From: Megalopta genalis
Taxonomy: Eukaryota > Arthropoda > Insecta > Hymenoptera > Halictidae
DNA length: 64,000 bases
Reading direction: 5' to 3'
Assembly (NCBI RefSeq): GCF_051020955.1
Contig: NC_135018.1
Span: 25,509,271 to 25,573,270, forward strand
Shown here: positions 38,891-51,490 of the stretch, one piece after another
Layout: each line of letters starts with the position of its first letter
Position numbering within the stretch: position 1 is the first letter of the stretch
Notes under the pieces: generated by a model
Told to the model about the DNA's origin: nothing
The model's input: the letters and a program-made list of their open reading frames with translations, nothing else
The model's database searches: none
Translations under genes and position numbers: made by a program

Positions 38891-40499
38891 TACTCCATGT
38901 GCAATACCACGTAGATAATTACAAGAAAGAGCGATAACTTGCTTTCCAAATTAAAAGTGTAATCAATACCATAAATCTTAACTTGTCAATCTTTGTTTTA
39001 TTAAATAAATTAGTTTGACTTTATCGATTTTTTATAGTCTCAGAATGGGCGATATACGTGTCAAACAGCCACGTATATCGCCAACTTTTTGCAACATTGC
39101 AACTTTTCATTTTTTTCTTAGCTACTTGAATGCAAAGCAAATAATACATAATTGTATAATATACTCACTGTGACATCAATAGTAGTGCTATTAATATGTG
39201 TAATCACTTCAGTCTCATTCCATACAGATAATTTCATAACATTACAATTGCGTTGTATAATTCGTCAACAATTACAAAAATACATTTTTTAGTAAATTGA
39301 AACATATTACGTATTAAAATGATTTTAATTTATATGACAAAAACATTATAATATTTAATAAACGTTCCTGGGCGATATTAAAATACCAATTCGTATATGT
39401 ATAATATTTACTGTATTTTATTCTAAAAAATAATTTATAACAAACAGTCACATAAATATTCAAGGACTGGTATAGACCTGACTTTCATAAATCAAGTACA
39501 AGTAACGTACAAATTATCCTACAACTGTAGACATGTAGTTTCTAGATTAAAAAAAAATGTAAAAAAATGTGATTTATTGCATACGGTTGCGTAAATATTT
39601 ATATATGTTTCACATTTTCCTGAAAGTTAATTATTTACTATTCTTTGTAATAAAAGTCTTCTTAATTTATTTAATAATTCGTTGGATATATTTTTAATGG
39701 GATTCAGATGAAATCTACAAGCGTAGGAGTGTTTAACAAACGTATGACGAACATTTTTGTACATTTTGTAAAAATTTTTTTTATTATGCATTCATGTACC
39801 TTATAAAGATTCTATAGATATGAAAAAGAAGGTAGAAGGAAGCCTCATATCAGCCGTGCATTACTTGCGAAAATTAAAGTAAACCCCAGCAAATTTATTT
39901 TTCCGAACTATAAATTTTCTTATTTACGATCATGTCCTCGTCACCACCCAGTTGTTCCATTTTCATTATTGAAAACTACACAAATATTTATCTTAAATCA
40001 AAGTATTTTAGTTTTTAATTTGCTTATTACATATTTCAGAAAGTTACACATTAAATAGAAACTGAACTGCGTTTTTCTTTTAATTAACCCAAAAATTTCA
40101 TAATCATGAATGTGCATTTTTGGTACAAATTCATTAGGAAAGTTCACTTTACATTTGAGAGATTTAGTTAATGTAAAAGAATATTATGTATTATATTGAC
40201 ATATAATGTCAAAAGAATATTATCATATATTTATGCAATGGTATGTCAAAGTTATTTTGTACAAGGTGACTACATGTGTTTCATATCTAGAAACCAGCTC
40301 CATTCTAATACAGTATAATTTTTACATTTTTTGTTGTTTTTTTCATGTTTTAAAACGCAAAAATTAAAAGTCAAATTTATCATAGACACAAAATGTACAT
40401 ACATATGTATGTATACACATAAAACAGTCATTTGGTTATTTACGTAAGAAATATAAATATTAAATATGAATGCTATAGAAATACATGTTATAGAGATTT
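38891..40499. other. intergenic AT-rich sequence
   Basis: No gene, RNA or clear repeat recognised in about 1.6 kb. Confidence 0.45.
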
Positions 40500-40854
40500 T
40501 AATGTGTTAAAATCGTGACAAAACAGTGATTTTTGCCATCTTTAATTTCTTATAACTCATAACAACGTCAATCGATTGCGATAAAATTTTCAATATACAT
40601 ATAAGTTACCGAGATCTACGAAAGACAGTTTTTAAATTTTGTTATAGGCTCAAATAAAAAAGTTAAAAACAAGAGTTTTTTATTTTTTCTTTGTCATTCC
40701 AAATAACAGCAAAATTAAAGAAAAAAAGCATTTTAGTCATTATCTAGTTATACTAAGCCCTCTATATATCATCTAAAAAAATTCAAGTCATTTAGTGCAG
40801 TTTTAAACAAGTTATTACGTTTCAAAAGGTGTGCATATAGTTTTTTATTCACTG
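40500..40854. mobile_element. half-copy of the long-TIR element
   Basis: The sequence from about 40500 parallels the right half of the element at 41449-42127: TTATAACTCATAACAACGTC, GATAAAATTTTCAATATAC, then CATTTTAGTCATTATCTAG and finally TTTTTTATTCACTG followed by TA. The left half is missing. Non-coding. Confidence 0.65.
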
Positions 40855-41448
40855 TACATTTAGTATGAGCAAACAAATGTAATTTTAACGTTTTTATTAT
40901 AAGATACCGAGTCGCACATTTTTGAGTTCTTTATTTACCTAAAACAATAAAAAAAACTGTATTATGAGAGATTGTATTTTTGTTTGCATATGCCATGTCC
41001 TCGTGTAAACACTACTGCAGTCTATCCATCAAATGTTACTTTATAAGAAATTCATTTAGCTGTCGTTGTCTTGTTTCTACAACGTTTAATTATGCATCGA
41101 TAATACATTTTCTCACACTGCAGGAATAATTTTCCTCTAAGACCGATAAAATAGTATGCGTTTAACTAATCGAAAAATCAATTTATAATTAAAAATAGTA
41201 TTGTTTCGCTGTTAATGCCGACAGATGACTCCCTCGACTACTTCACCGCAGAGAATCTACTTCACCGATGTATATATGTACATAAAAGCAATTCTAGCAG
41301 CGAAAATTTCTACTTATATATTTTTGCACTTCCAATAAGAAAAAGGGAACTTATATAATCGCAGTTATACTAAGGGGAAAAGTACACGATGCATCATATT
41401 TGAACAATGCGATATGCATCTATCAATTTCCATGTACATACATACATA

Positions 41449-42127
41449 CAGAGTGACTCCCGTTAATATTCTGACATTTTTCAAAATACAATAACTTTTT
41501 TAGAACTGGACTAAACGACTTGAATTTTTTTTTAATGATAGAGCGACCAATCTACTAAACCATAACCAGAATGCTTTTTTCAAATTTTGCTATTGTTCAG
41601 AATGACAACAGAAAATTAAAAAAAAATTCTCGTTTTTTAACTTTTTTATCTGAGCCTTTGTAGATCTTTGTAAGTTATATGCATATGTTAAAAATTTAAC
41701 CGGAATCAGTTGATCTTGGTACAAGCTGCGAACAATTAGAGATCACAGAAATCGTAGTTTTGTCCTAATTTTTAATACTTTCAACCAATAAGTGTGAGAA
41801 ATTTGCAGTTTTTACAATCATTTAACGCTTGTAACTTGACTTTGCGTTAACCGATTTCGATGAAATTTTCAGCATGCATATAACTTAACGAAATTTATAA
41901 ATCGCATCTTTTAAATTTTCGTTATCGGCTCGTATAAAAAAGTTAAAAAACGAGAGTCTTTTATTTTGTTTTGTCATTCCAAATTAATAGCAAAATTGTA
42001 ACGAAGTAGTTTAGTCATTGTCTAGTATACTAGATCCTCTACCATCTAAAAAAATTAAAATCGTTCATTCTACTTTTAAAAAAGTTATTGCGTTTTAAAA
42101 AGTGTCCGAATATTAATGGGAGTCACT
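41449..42127. mobile_element. 679 bp non-autonomous DNA transposon with ~200 bp terminal inverted repeats
   Basis: The left end is CAGAGTGACTCCCGTTAATA and the reverse complement of the right end is CAGTGACTCCCATTAATATT. Both ends are flanked by TA. The match continues inward (CAATAACTTTTTTA; AACTTTTTTATcTGAGCC against AACTTTTTTATaCGAGCC) for about 200 bp per side with divergence. There is no open frame of note. CAGT ends and a TA target place it with Tc1/mariner-type elements. It ends about 160 bp before the candidate TATA box of the prosaposin gene. Confidence 0.8.
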
Positions 42128-42288
42128 GTACATCATACATACATCATACATCATACATCATCCACATACATCGCATACACACACATGGAAGAACGGTTGC
42201 CTGTCACGTGATAACCGTCTAGACTCTTATTGGCCATCGTAGAAAATAGAAAGAGAACAAGAGAGAGACTGCACCATCGGAGAATACA

Positions 42289-42294
42289 TATAAA
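42289..42294 (+). promoter_or_regulatory. candidate TATA box of the prosaposin gene
   Basis: TATAAA in the context CATATAAACGC, about 190 bp upstream of the prosaposin ATG, with a less A/T-rich likely 5' UTR between. No other core element is clear. Position-based inference. Confidence 0.35.
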
Positions 42295-42484
42295 CGCTAC
42301 CGCTACGAACAATCCGGAACAATCGTTTGAGAGTAGTGTTTTGCTCAAGCGCTGTTTAACGATTTGTCGATACCCGTTCAAATAGTATCTTACCGGACCT
42401 TCAGTAAGCAACTGGCAGGTCTTTGTTGGTAACTCAACAACAAAGAAACATTTCTGAGATCACTTCAGAAACGAAGCTACGATA

Positions 42485-45400
42485 ATGAAGACATTGATCA
42501 CGCTTTGCGCATTTCTGGTTGGTGAGTATTCAACATTGAAATTAATCTCCCTTTGTCTAGTGCCTTTGTCGTAGTTCTTTATACAATTTTCTGTAATTTA
42601 TTGCTGATGTATTGTTTTATTTTTGTACATTTGGAATGACGTCTTGTGCGTCACATTTACTGAAATCTTATCAATCACGCGCAGTATGTTAGTATTATTG
42701 TACCTTGAAACCATAACATTGTGTGATTATTTCTTTCAAATGTAAGATTTTACACTGTTCACTAATTAATTAATACTACAATATTCTTCCCTGTTACATA
42801 GCTAAGAATACGTTATTGTAACTCAGAAAGGACAAGGCTACTTAATCAGATTTAAGATGAGTCAGCGCTGAATGATTACTACAGAAAAGCTTATGATCAA
42901 CACAAGCATTGTTAATACTACTTGTAGCATAATTTGACATTAGTTAGAATCACACATATATATTCTTTCTGAAAAAGATTTATTCTATAGATTATTAGTT
43001 ATTTATAAATATATAGATATATATTTGAAATTTCTATGTACCTTTAATATTACCTTTAATATTAAACCTATAAATATGTAAGTAACATATTAGTCTTGAT
43101 GATCTTTATTTAAATAAATCAACTCTTTAATGTTAGAAATGCAATCATTCTGATGTCCATGAATTTTTGTTTAGACATCTCTGTTATTCTATTAATTTAA
43201 ATATAGGAGGTTCTACTGTATAAACTCATATATTAACACTAACATTGATTGATGATGGATATCAAACTATTTTTATATAAAATAAGAACATGTAAATTAT
43301 ATTACAGAATATGAATATATGAATTATTGTATTTTATACTTTTTCAGTGTGTACGGCCAACGTAATAATCAATGCAGGACAACCAACTCATCTTCTAGGT
43401 AAGGATGGAGCCACATGGGGTCCTTCACACTGGTGTGCAAATATTAAGTAAGTTTCATGAAATGTTAGATGATAATACATTATAATAAACAATGCTCGTA
43501 ATAAATAGGTACACATTATTTTGTATATGAGCTGTAATGGTTATTATTATATATGAATATAATGTTAAAATGTTTTGTTCCATGTGAATACAGAAATGCA
43601 GCAGAATATAGTGCAGTTGGTTATTGCATAAAAACGTTATGGAATAAAATGGAAGTACCAGAAGATAATGATGACGTTTGTAACGTCTGCAAGAACATGG
43701 TTCAAATGGCTCGTGATCAACTAGAAAGCAATCAAACTCAAGAAGATCTAAAAGCTGTGTTTGAAGGGAGCTGCAAACTGATTCATATTAAACCAATTGT
43801 GAAAGAGTGCATAATAATTGTTGATGACTATATTCCTGAATTAGTTGAAACATTGGCATCACAAATGAATCCATCTGTCGTCTGTTCAGTAGCTGGTCTT
43901 TGCAATTCCGCCCATTTCGATAAATTGTTAGAAGAATACAGTTTACCAACAAGCAAAGTAAATCAAAATTATTATTATTTATATATCATTGAATATTTTG
44001 TGAAATCCTTTATCTTATTGTTGAAGCATTAACACATAACAACCACTTTACATATAAGCTTCGGTATTATTTATATTGTATCTGTTGCAATTTAGGTCGC
44101 CGATATAAGATCTCATTCTCTAGAAAAAGACGAAGTTGAACCTGATAACTGCACCAAATGTCTCACAGTTGCAGCACATATGGAATATAAATTAAACAAT
44201 TCGCCTCGCAAACAAGTGTTACAAAAATTTCTTAATTTCTGTGCAGAACTCAGTAGTTTTTCAGATGCTTGTTCTGCAACCATTTTAACTTATTTTGATA
44301 CCATATATGCTCATTTACAAGAAAATTTCAATGCCCAAAATATTTGTCATTTATCTGGACAATGTACTGCACAGTTTCATAAACATGAAGACTCTGATGG
44401 AGTAAGTTTGATTAAAACGCATAATGTTATGATACAAAAACTTCTAAACAACTTAATTGTATATAATACATTTTAGGGTCCAAAAGTTGAAATTAGGCCG
44501 CTCTCAAGTGTTGGCATGGTTGATCTAAGCGACGATTTACCATGCAAATTGTGTGAACAACTTGTAGAACATTTACGAGATCTTTTAGTGGCTAATACTA
44601 CAGAATCAGAATTCCATCAAGTATTAGATGGATTATGTCAACAAACAAAATCGTTTGCAAAAGAAGTAAGTATTCTTATATTTACTATCTCTCCATATTT
44701 ATTTATGAAATTGTATGTTAATGATATATTTTGTACTGTAGTGTACTTCCATTGTTGATGAATATTACCCAGAAATTTACGAATATCTCACAAAACGTAT
44801 TAATAGTAATAGTGTATGTGAAATTTCTGGAATTTGTCCTGCTCCAGGAAAAGCAGTACAGGTAAACAATACTTTATGTGAATAATAAAAATGTTAAGAA
44901 GTACATTCAAAATAGCATTCATTTAAAATTTAATATCACATAGAGTCAACCAATTTGGCCTCTGTTACCACAGAATGTGGAACAAATAGGACTACGGATT
45001 TTCCAAAATTCAAACAAAAATGTGAAATCTAAAAAAGAAGAGAAATCTAAACCATTAAGCGAATCAGAAATTGAAGGAATGCAATTGGATATTAGCAGGA
45101 TGTTTCCGTTTCCGTTGTCAGAGGGTCCGGTAAAAGTTAATGGAAAATCATACTGTGTTATTTGTGAATACATATTACATTACATTCAGGAGACTTTATC
45201 AAATCGTACTACAGAGGTAAGAATTACCAAAATAATTGGATATTAATTCTCATATGCCCATAAAAAATGTGAACATAATCATCATCCCTTTTAATTCAAT
45301 CAAATATATTTTATTTGTAATTCTATAACTCAGGCAGATATATGAAATTACTATAAAATGAGAGAGAAATAAAAAAACTTGACTGTATATACAACAATAA

Positions 45401-46347
45401 ATGGACCAATTTTCATTCGATGAGCATATGAAAGTTAAACAATTTTGATGATACAAGTTTATGTTAAAGTAAATAATTATTATTTATTATGTAGGAGACA
45501 GTGAAACGTATTGTAAAAGAAGTATGTAACAAATTACCAAAAGGTGTGAAAGATGAATGTTCACAATTTATAGATTCATATGGAGATGCTGTTATTGCTA
45601 TATTAATTCAAGGAATCGATCCAGCCCATGTTAGTATATAAATTTTTATGCATGAATAATTATTTCAAGGACAGGAATTCTAGAAAATATTTTCAGGTAT
45701 GTGAAATGTTACGTCTATGCCCCAGCAAAAGCTTTATGAAATTATGGGAAAGTGTTCCAGCAAAATATACACTTGAAGAAAAAAGGGTTAGTAATAAACC
45801 TAGTTGCCCGCTTTGTTTGCTGGCTATAACAAAAGTTTATAATGAAATTAAAAATAATAAGACTGAGGTTAGTTCTTAGCTGGAATTTTTGCTTTTCTTT
45901 TACTAATTTTATTCATTATGATATTGCTATGATAATATTTGATAATATTTAATGCAGGCAAAGATAAAAGAGGAGTTAGATAAACTATGTAACGCATTAC
46001 CTACGTCTGTAACCAAAGAGTGTACAGATTTAGTGAAGGTCTACACTAAAGATCTTGTAGAAGTGATACTCGCAGACTTTACGCCAGAAGAAGCATGCGC
46101 TTATCTTCACCTGTGCGACTCTGATAAGAATTCATACAATAAAAATATTTTCGTTATGGATAAGAATGGCGAAATCTGTATGTATATTAATTACATATTG
46201 TATATTTGAAACTGTTCTAAAATCCTCAATTCACAGAAGGAGAACAAATAATTTTAACTTTTTCCTTTTTCAGTAACTAACGAAATACCAGATACAGTCC
46301 CATCTGACAATGAGTGGAGTGGTAATGAAAAGAAGATTGTTATGTAG
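42485..46347 (+). CDS. Sap-r: prosaposin (saposin precursor), SapA plus five SapB domains, truncated 3' end
   Basis: Secreted or lysosomal precursor processed to saposins, small disulfide-bonded lipid-presenting activators of lysosomal sphingolipid hydrolases. Exons: 42485-42521, 43348-43447, 43594-43957, 44096-44401, 44477-44665, 44742-44861, 44944-45216, 45495-45629, 45697-45867, 45958-46177, 46274-46347; 662 residues. It starts with a signal peptide (MKTLITLCAFLVVCTA), then an N-terminal SapA domain (WGPSHWCANIKNAAEYSAVG). Five SapB domains follow, each opening with C-x-x-C: CNVC (~74), CTKC (~186), CKLC (~292), CVIC (~440), CPLC (~541), each with the six-cysteine pattern closing in motifs such as VCSVAGLC and ICHLSGQC. 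The last exon enters a sixth SapB module but stops (ATG TAG), because that module is out of frame. No C-terminal SapA domain is seen. Alternative splicing from exon 10 (phase 1) to the phase-compatible exon at 52168 is possible. Confidence 0.92.
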
Positions 46348-46619
46348 AGAAAAAGAGGATTGATTGCAACGTATATGAATTGATCCTTCACTATGTTTGT
46401 AAAAGAATTGTTGGCAATAGAACAGAAAACAAAATTAAGTGTGTTACGCGCACAGCATGCAATCATTTTCTAAATTCTGTTTCTAAGGAATGTATACATT
46501 TCGTCGATAAATATGGTGATGCTGTAATTGATGCTATTATATCAGATGATGACCCTCGTACAATCTGTCCTACCAAAACAGGTTGTGAATTTGCAGAGGC
46601 AGTCTCAGAGGGTATTTAG
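46348..46619 (+). pseudogene. frameshifted sixth SapB module of prosaposin
   Basis: Continues the last prosaposin exon but in a different frame (net -1 or +2). It reads DCNVYELILHYVCKRIVG, then KECIHFVDKYGDAVIDAI and TICPTKTGCEF, clearly SapB-like. The second Cys of the opening C-x-x-C is Tyr here. A phase-1 donor-like GAGG/GTATTT at about 46609 marks the old exon end. The same frameshift and stop position are present in the inverted copy at about 48.0-48.2 kb, so the lesion predates the duplication. Confidence 0.75.
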
Positions 46620-46799
46620 ATGCATAATCTGTATATACACGTATATCTGTATATGTACATATAATCCAATTCAGTTCACATTTATTATAAGAATTGTACT
46701 ACTTTTAAGAAATATATGTATGTATAATTAAAAAAAGTATTTGCCCTGCTTACATTTCTGTAATTAGTAACACACAAGACATAATTTTAACCAACACTG

Positions 46800-47068
46800 A
46801 TGGATGGAAACAATACAATAAGGAGAGCATTACAGAAATGGATTATTATGTGTAACGCATGTAAATTCGCTATACATTATGTTGATAAAAAAGTTGGTAA
46901 CGACAAATCGGAAAATAAAATTAACGCTCTTATAAATGCTGATGGAGCTGAAGCAATTTGCTTTAGTCGCTTTGTCAATAAACATGACAATTTAGTGATG
47001 TGCGTACAGTGGACGTCAAGTTGGAAGGTATTTAAAAATTATATTTTACACATGTCTATGTATATCCT
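46800..47068 (+). pseudogene. truncated seventh SapB module
   Basis: Reads MCNACKFAIHYVDKKVGNDK then KINALINADGAEAIC and FSRFVNKHDN, the start and part of the centre of a SapB domain. Middle and end are missing or scrambled, and there is no clear acceptor upstream. The inverted copy at 47519-47737 keeps a different piece, ending AICTNIGACDV, which is the typical domain end. Left and right arms therefore lost different parts. Confidence 0.6.
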
Positions 47069-47488
47069 ACGTTTGAATAATAGTAGCTAGGTTAGAAAAT
47101 TTCGTCTCTCTCTCTCTCTCTCACTGAATGATTATTGAAAATAAATATTAACTATTAAGATCATCCAAAAAATGGAATTAAATTGAGAAAAATAATCTCC
47201 CTGCTTCACTGTTTACTGTCTTTAAATCCTAACGTAGTACGATATTACGTTATGTAATATTAATCACTGTTGCTAAAAAAAAGTGAAGACTCTGCCTGCC
47301 CGTTGTCCGTGCACAATCGAATTTGTGATATTACCATTTCAGCCAATAGTAAAATTATATATTCCCAACAACCAATCAGATCGGCGATTCTTCCAAGTGA
47401 TACTTTCCGACGTTTGTAGATAGGATATGTAGCAACAAATGAGAGAAAATTTACAGGTTGATTCCTCAGGTCAGTACACGACCATAGA

Positions 47489-50400
47489 ATATACATAGAC
47501 ATGTGTAAAATATAATTTTCAAATACTTTCCAACTCGACGTCCATTGTACGCACATCACAAGCACCTATGTTAGTACAAATTGCTTTAGTTCCATCAGCA
47601 TTTATAAGAGCGTTAATTTTATTTTCCGATTTTTCGTTACCAACTTTTTTATCAACATAATGTATAGCGAATTTACATGCGTTACACGTAATAATCCATT
47701 TCTGTAATGCTCTCCTTATTGTATTGTTTCCATCCATCAGTGTTGGTTAAAATTATGTCTTGAGTGTTACTAATTACAGAAATGTAAGCAGAGCGAATAC
47801 TTTTTTTAATTACACATACATATATTTCTTAAAAGTAGTATAATTCTTATAGTAAATGTGAACTGAATTAGATTATATATACACATATTAAATATTAAAT
47901 AAATTATCATATATATTAAATACCCTTTAAGACTGCCTATAAAAATTCACAACCTGTTTTGGTAGGATAGATTATATGAAGATCATCATCTGATATAATA
48001 GCATCAATTACAGCATCACCATAATTATCGATGAAATGTATACATTCCTTAGAAACAGAATTTTGAAAATGATTGCATGCTGTGTGTGTAACATACTTAT
48101 TTTTGAAGGATCAATTCATATACGTTGCAATCAATCCTCTTTTTCTCTATATAACAATCTTCTTTTCATTACCACTCCACTTATTGTCAGATGGGACTGT
48201 ATTTGATATTTTGTTAGTTACTGAAAAAGGAAAAAGTTAAAATTATTTGTGCTCCTTCCGTGAATTGAGGATTTTAGAACAGTTTCAAATATACAATATG
48301 TAATTACTATACATACAGATTTTATTATTCTTATTCACTAAATCTGTACACTCTCTCAGAAACATAAGTAATTGGTTACATAGTTTATCTAACTCATCTA
48401 TTTTCTTTGCCTGCATTAAATATTATAAAATATTATCATAACAATACTATAATGAAAAAAATAAATAATAGGAAAGCAAATATTATGGCTAAAAACCAAC
48501 CTCAATCTTATCATTTTTAATTGTATTATAATCTTGTGTTACAGCAAGCAAACATAGCAAGCAACTAGGTTTAGTACTATCCCTTTTTTCTTCAATTCTA
48601 TATTTTGCTGGAATATTTTACCATAATTTCTTAAAGCTTTTAGTGGAGTATAGGCATTTCACATACCTGAAAATATTTTTTGGAATTTCTGTCCTTGAAA
48701 TGATTATTAATGCATAAGAATTTATATGTATACTAATAGGGATTGAATTGATTCCTTGAATTAATATAACAATAACAGCATCTCCATATGAATCTATAAA
48801 TTGTGAACATTCATCTTTCATACTTTTTGGTAATTCGTTACATATTTCTTTTATTATACGTTTCACTGCCTCCTACATAATAAATAATAATTATTTACTT
48901 TAATGTAAACTTGTATCATCAAAATTGTTTAACTCTCATATGCTCTTCGAATGAAAATTGGTCCATTTATTGTTGTATATACTGTCAAATTTTTTATTTC
49001 TCTCTTATTTTATAGTAATTTCATATATCTGCTTGAGTTATACAATTACAAAATATATTTGACTGAAATAAAAGGGATGATGATTGCGTTCACATTTTTT
49101 ATGGGCATATGAGAGTTAATATCCAATTATTTTGATAATTTTTATCAAAATTCTTCCTCTGTAGTACGATTTGTTAAAGACTTCTGAATGTAATGTAATA
49201 GGTATTCACAAATAACACAGTCAATATCCAATTGCATTCCTTCAATTTCTGATTCGCTTAATGGTTTAGATTTCTCTTCCTTTTTAGATTTCACATTTTT
49301 GTTTGAATTTTGGAAAATCCGTAGTCTTATTTGTTCCACATTCTGTGGTAACAGAATTTTGAATGTACTTCTTAACATTTTTATTATTCACATAAAGTAT
49401 TGTTTACCTGTACTGCTTTTCCTGGGGAGCAGGATAAATTCCAGAAATTTCACATACACTATTACTATTAATACGTTTTGTGAGATATTCGTAAATTTCT
49501 GGGTAATATTCATCAACAATGGAAGTACACTACAGTACAAAATATATCATTAACATACAATTTCATAAATAAATACGTAGAGATAGTAAATATAAGAATA
49601 CTTACTTCTTTTGCAAACGATTTTGTTTGTTGACATAATCCATCTAATACTTGGAGTTCTGATTCTGTAGTGTTAGCTACTAAAAGATCTTGTAAATGTT
49701 CTACAAGTTATTCACACAATTTGCATGGTAAATCGTCGCTTAGATCAATCATACCAACACTTGAGAGGGGCTTAATTTCAACTTTTGGACCCTACAATTT
49801 ATTGTATACACTTAAGTTGTTTAGAAGTTTTTGTATCATAACATTATGCGTTTTGATCAAACTTACTCCATCAGAGTCTTCATGTTTATGAAACTGTGCA
49901 GTACATTGCCCAGATAAATGACAAATATTTTGGGCATTGAAATTTTCTTGTAAATGAGCATATATGGTATCAAAATAAGTTAAAATGGTTGCAGAACAAG
50001 CATCTGAAAAACTACTGAGTTCTGCACAGAAATTAAGAAATTTTTGTAACACTTGTTTGCGAGGCGAATTGTTTAATTTATATTCCATATGTGCTGCAAC
50101 TGTGAGACATTTGGTGCAGTTATCAGGTTCAACTTCGTCTTTTTCTAGAGAATGAGATCTTATATCGGCGACCTAAATTGCAACAGATACAATATAAATA
50201 ATACCGAAGCTTATATGTAAAGTGGCTGTTATGTGTTAATGCTTCAACAATAAGATAAAGAATTTCACAAAATATTCAATGATATATAAATAATAATAAT
50301 TTTGATTTACTTTGCTTGTTGGTAAACTGTATTCTTCTAATAATTTATCGAAATGAGTAGAATTACAAAGATCAGCTATTGAACAGACAACAGATTAATT

Positions 50401-50800
50401 TGTTATGCCAATGTTTCAATCAATTCAGGGATGTAGTCATCAACAATTTTTATGCACTCTTTCACAATTAGTTTGACATGAATCAGTGAAGCTTCCTTCA
50501 AACATAATTTTTAGATCTTCCTGGGTTTGATTGTTTCTAATTGATCATGAACCATTGGAACCATGTTCTTACAGTGTCACAAATATTCTCATTATCTTCT
50601 GATACTTCCATTTTATTTGATAAGATTTTAATATAAAATAATCAACTGCACTATGTTCTGCTGTATTTCTATATCTATATTAATATAAAAATGTGATATA
50701 ATAATAACCATTACATCTCATATACAAAATAATAAATAATGTACATCATTTATTATGAGAATTCTTTATTAAGATTTGTTATCATCTAACATATCATTAA
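47489..50800 (-). pseudogene. inverted, non-functional prosaposin copy
   Basis: Contains minus-strand copies of prosaposin exons 3-11 and of the decayed modules 6-7 but lacks exons 1-2 (signal peptide and start). Damage seen: in the exon 5 copy CAA became TAA after AKLC-type text (reads KLCE then stop, about 49710); the exon 7 copy lacks ~60 bp (MQLDIDCVICEY instead of a longer linker) and its donor GTAAGA became GAAGAA; module 6 has a ~40 bp deletion; the exon 3 copy is heavily mutated (50380-50640). In contrast the exon 4 copy (about 49790-50160) is open and encodes an identical peptide to the left arm over about 90 residues. Confidence 0.88.
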
Positions 50801-50849
50801 AAACTTATATAATATATTAAATTCATATCTTGATTTTCGCTTTCTTCTT

Positions 50850-51490
50850 CCATGAAGAATAATGACTTAAGAATATATGGTCGGAACCTGTTAATGCGAG
50901 GGGTTGAGATACGCGGTAAGGGTAGACTATATGGATTCATCTATTTTCCTATGTTGTCAGCACGGGCTCGACCGCACACTTGTAGTGCGCTCGGAGCGTG
51001 CATTTGGCTTATCGGCGACGGAATGGAGTACGTAGAATCAAAAACGTAAGTAGAATAAGAGTTCTTCATTTTTGTGTGGCAGTGTAGTGCTGCTGACTGT
51101 TTCTTAATTAGGAACTACTAACCAAACTCCTTATTGTGATATTGAAGCATGTATATATATTCAAATTTCAAGTGTTGTTCCTCAATGAAGAAACAGGTAT
51201 CAACACTATACTGCCACACAAACATGACGGTCTCTCATTCCCCTTACCTTTTTGGCATCACTTTACCGTAACTAGGCACTCTCCTTATGGTCCATGGTTT
51301 TGGTTATATTCGGGTGGTAACATGGACCTAATAACTCCATGGTGGGAATCAAACGATCTCAAATGGATCCGAGTGATACCGAGTCAAACGGAATACAGCC
51401 AAAGTGCACGTAGCCTCACCTTACGGCGGATCCCTTGCCGTAATCCATATATGTCCCCACCCATATATTCTTTGGTTTATGGTATATGAG
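50850..51490. repeat. fold-back repeat of the GGTTGAGAT...GCGGTAAGGGTAGAC family, unit 1
   Basis: A left block with AGGGGTTGAGATACGCGG and TAAGGGTAGACTATATG is mirrored from about 51390 by GCCAAAGTGCACGTAGCC and TCACCTTACGGCGGATCCC. A related inverted element lies at about 59590-59800. Probably a fold-back transposon with extra sequence between the arms. Duplicated in unit 2 at about 53300-54060. Confidence 0.55.

Larger units (their letters stand above)
43450..50800. repeat. large inverted duplication (palindrome) of the prosaposin gene
   Basis: The left arm (about 43450-47068) and right arm (about 47489-50800, opposite orientation) share exons, introns and even A/T-rich intron text, around a ~420 bp unique spacer. 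The right arm is about 300 bp shorter through deletions. The outer edge lies in intron 2 of prosaposin (left ATGTTAGATGATAATAC matches the complement of text near 50780-50800). The inner edge lies at TTACACATGTCTATGTATAT. Only exons 1-2 were left out. Boundaries were judged by eye to about 20 bp. Confidence 0.9.

Noticed and set aside
44946..45173. Minus-strand open frame within prosaposin exon 7
   Set aside because: Antisense shadow of a spliced exon with correct phase.
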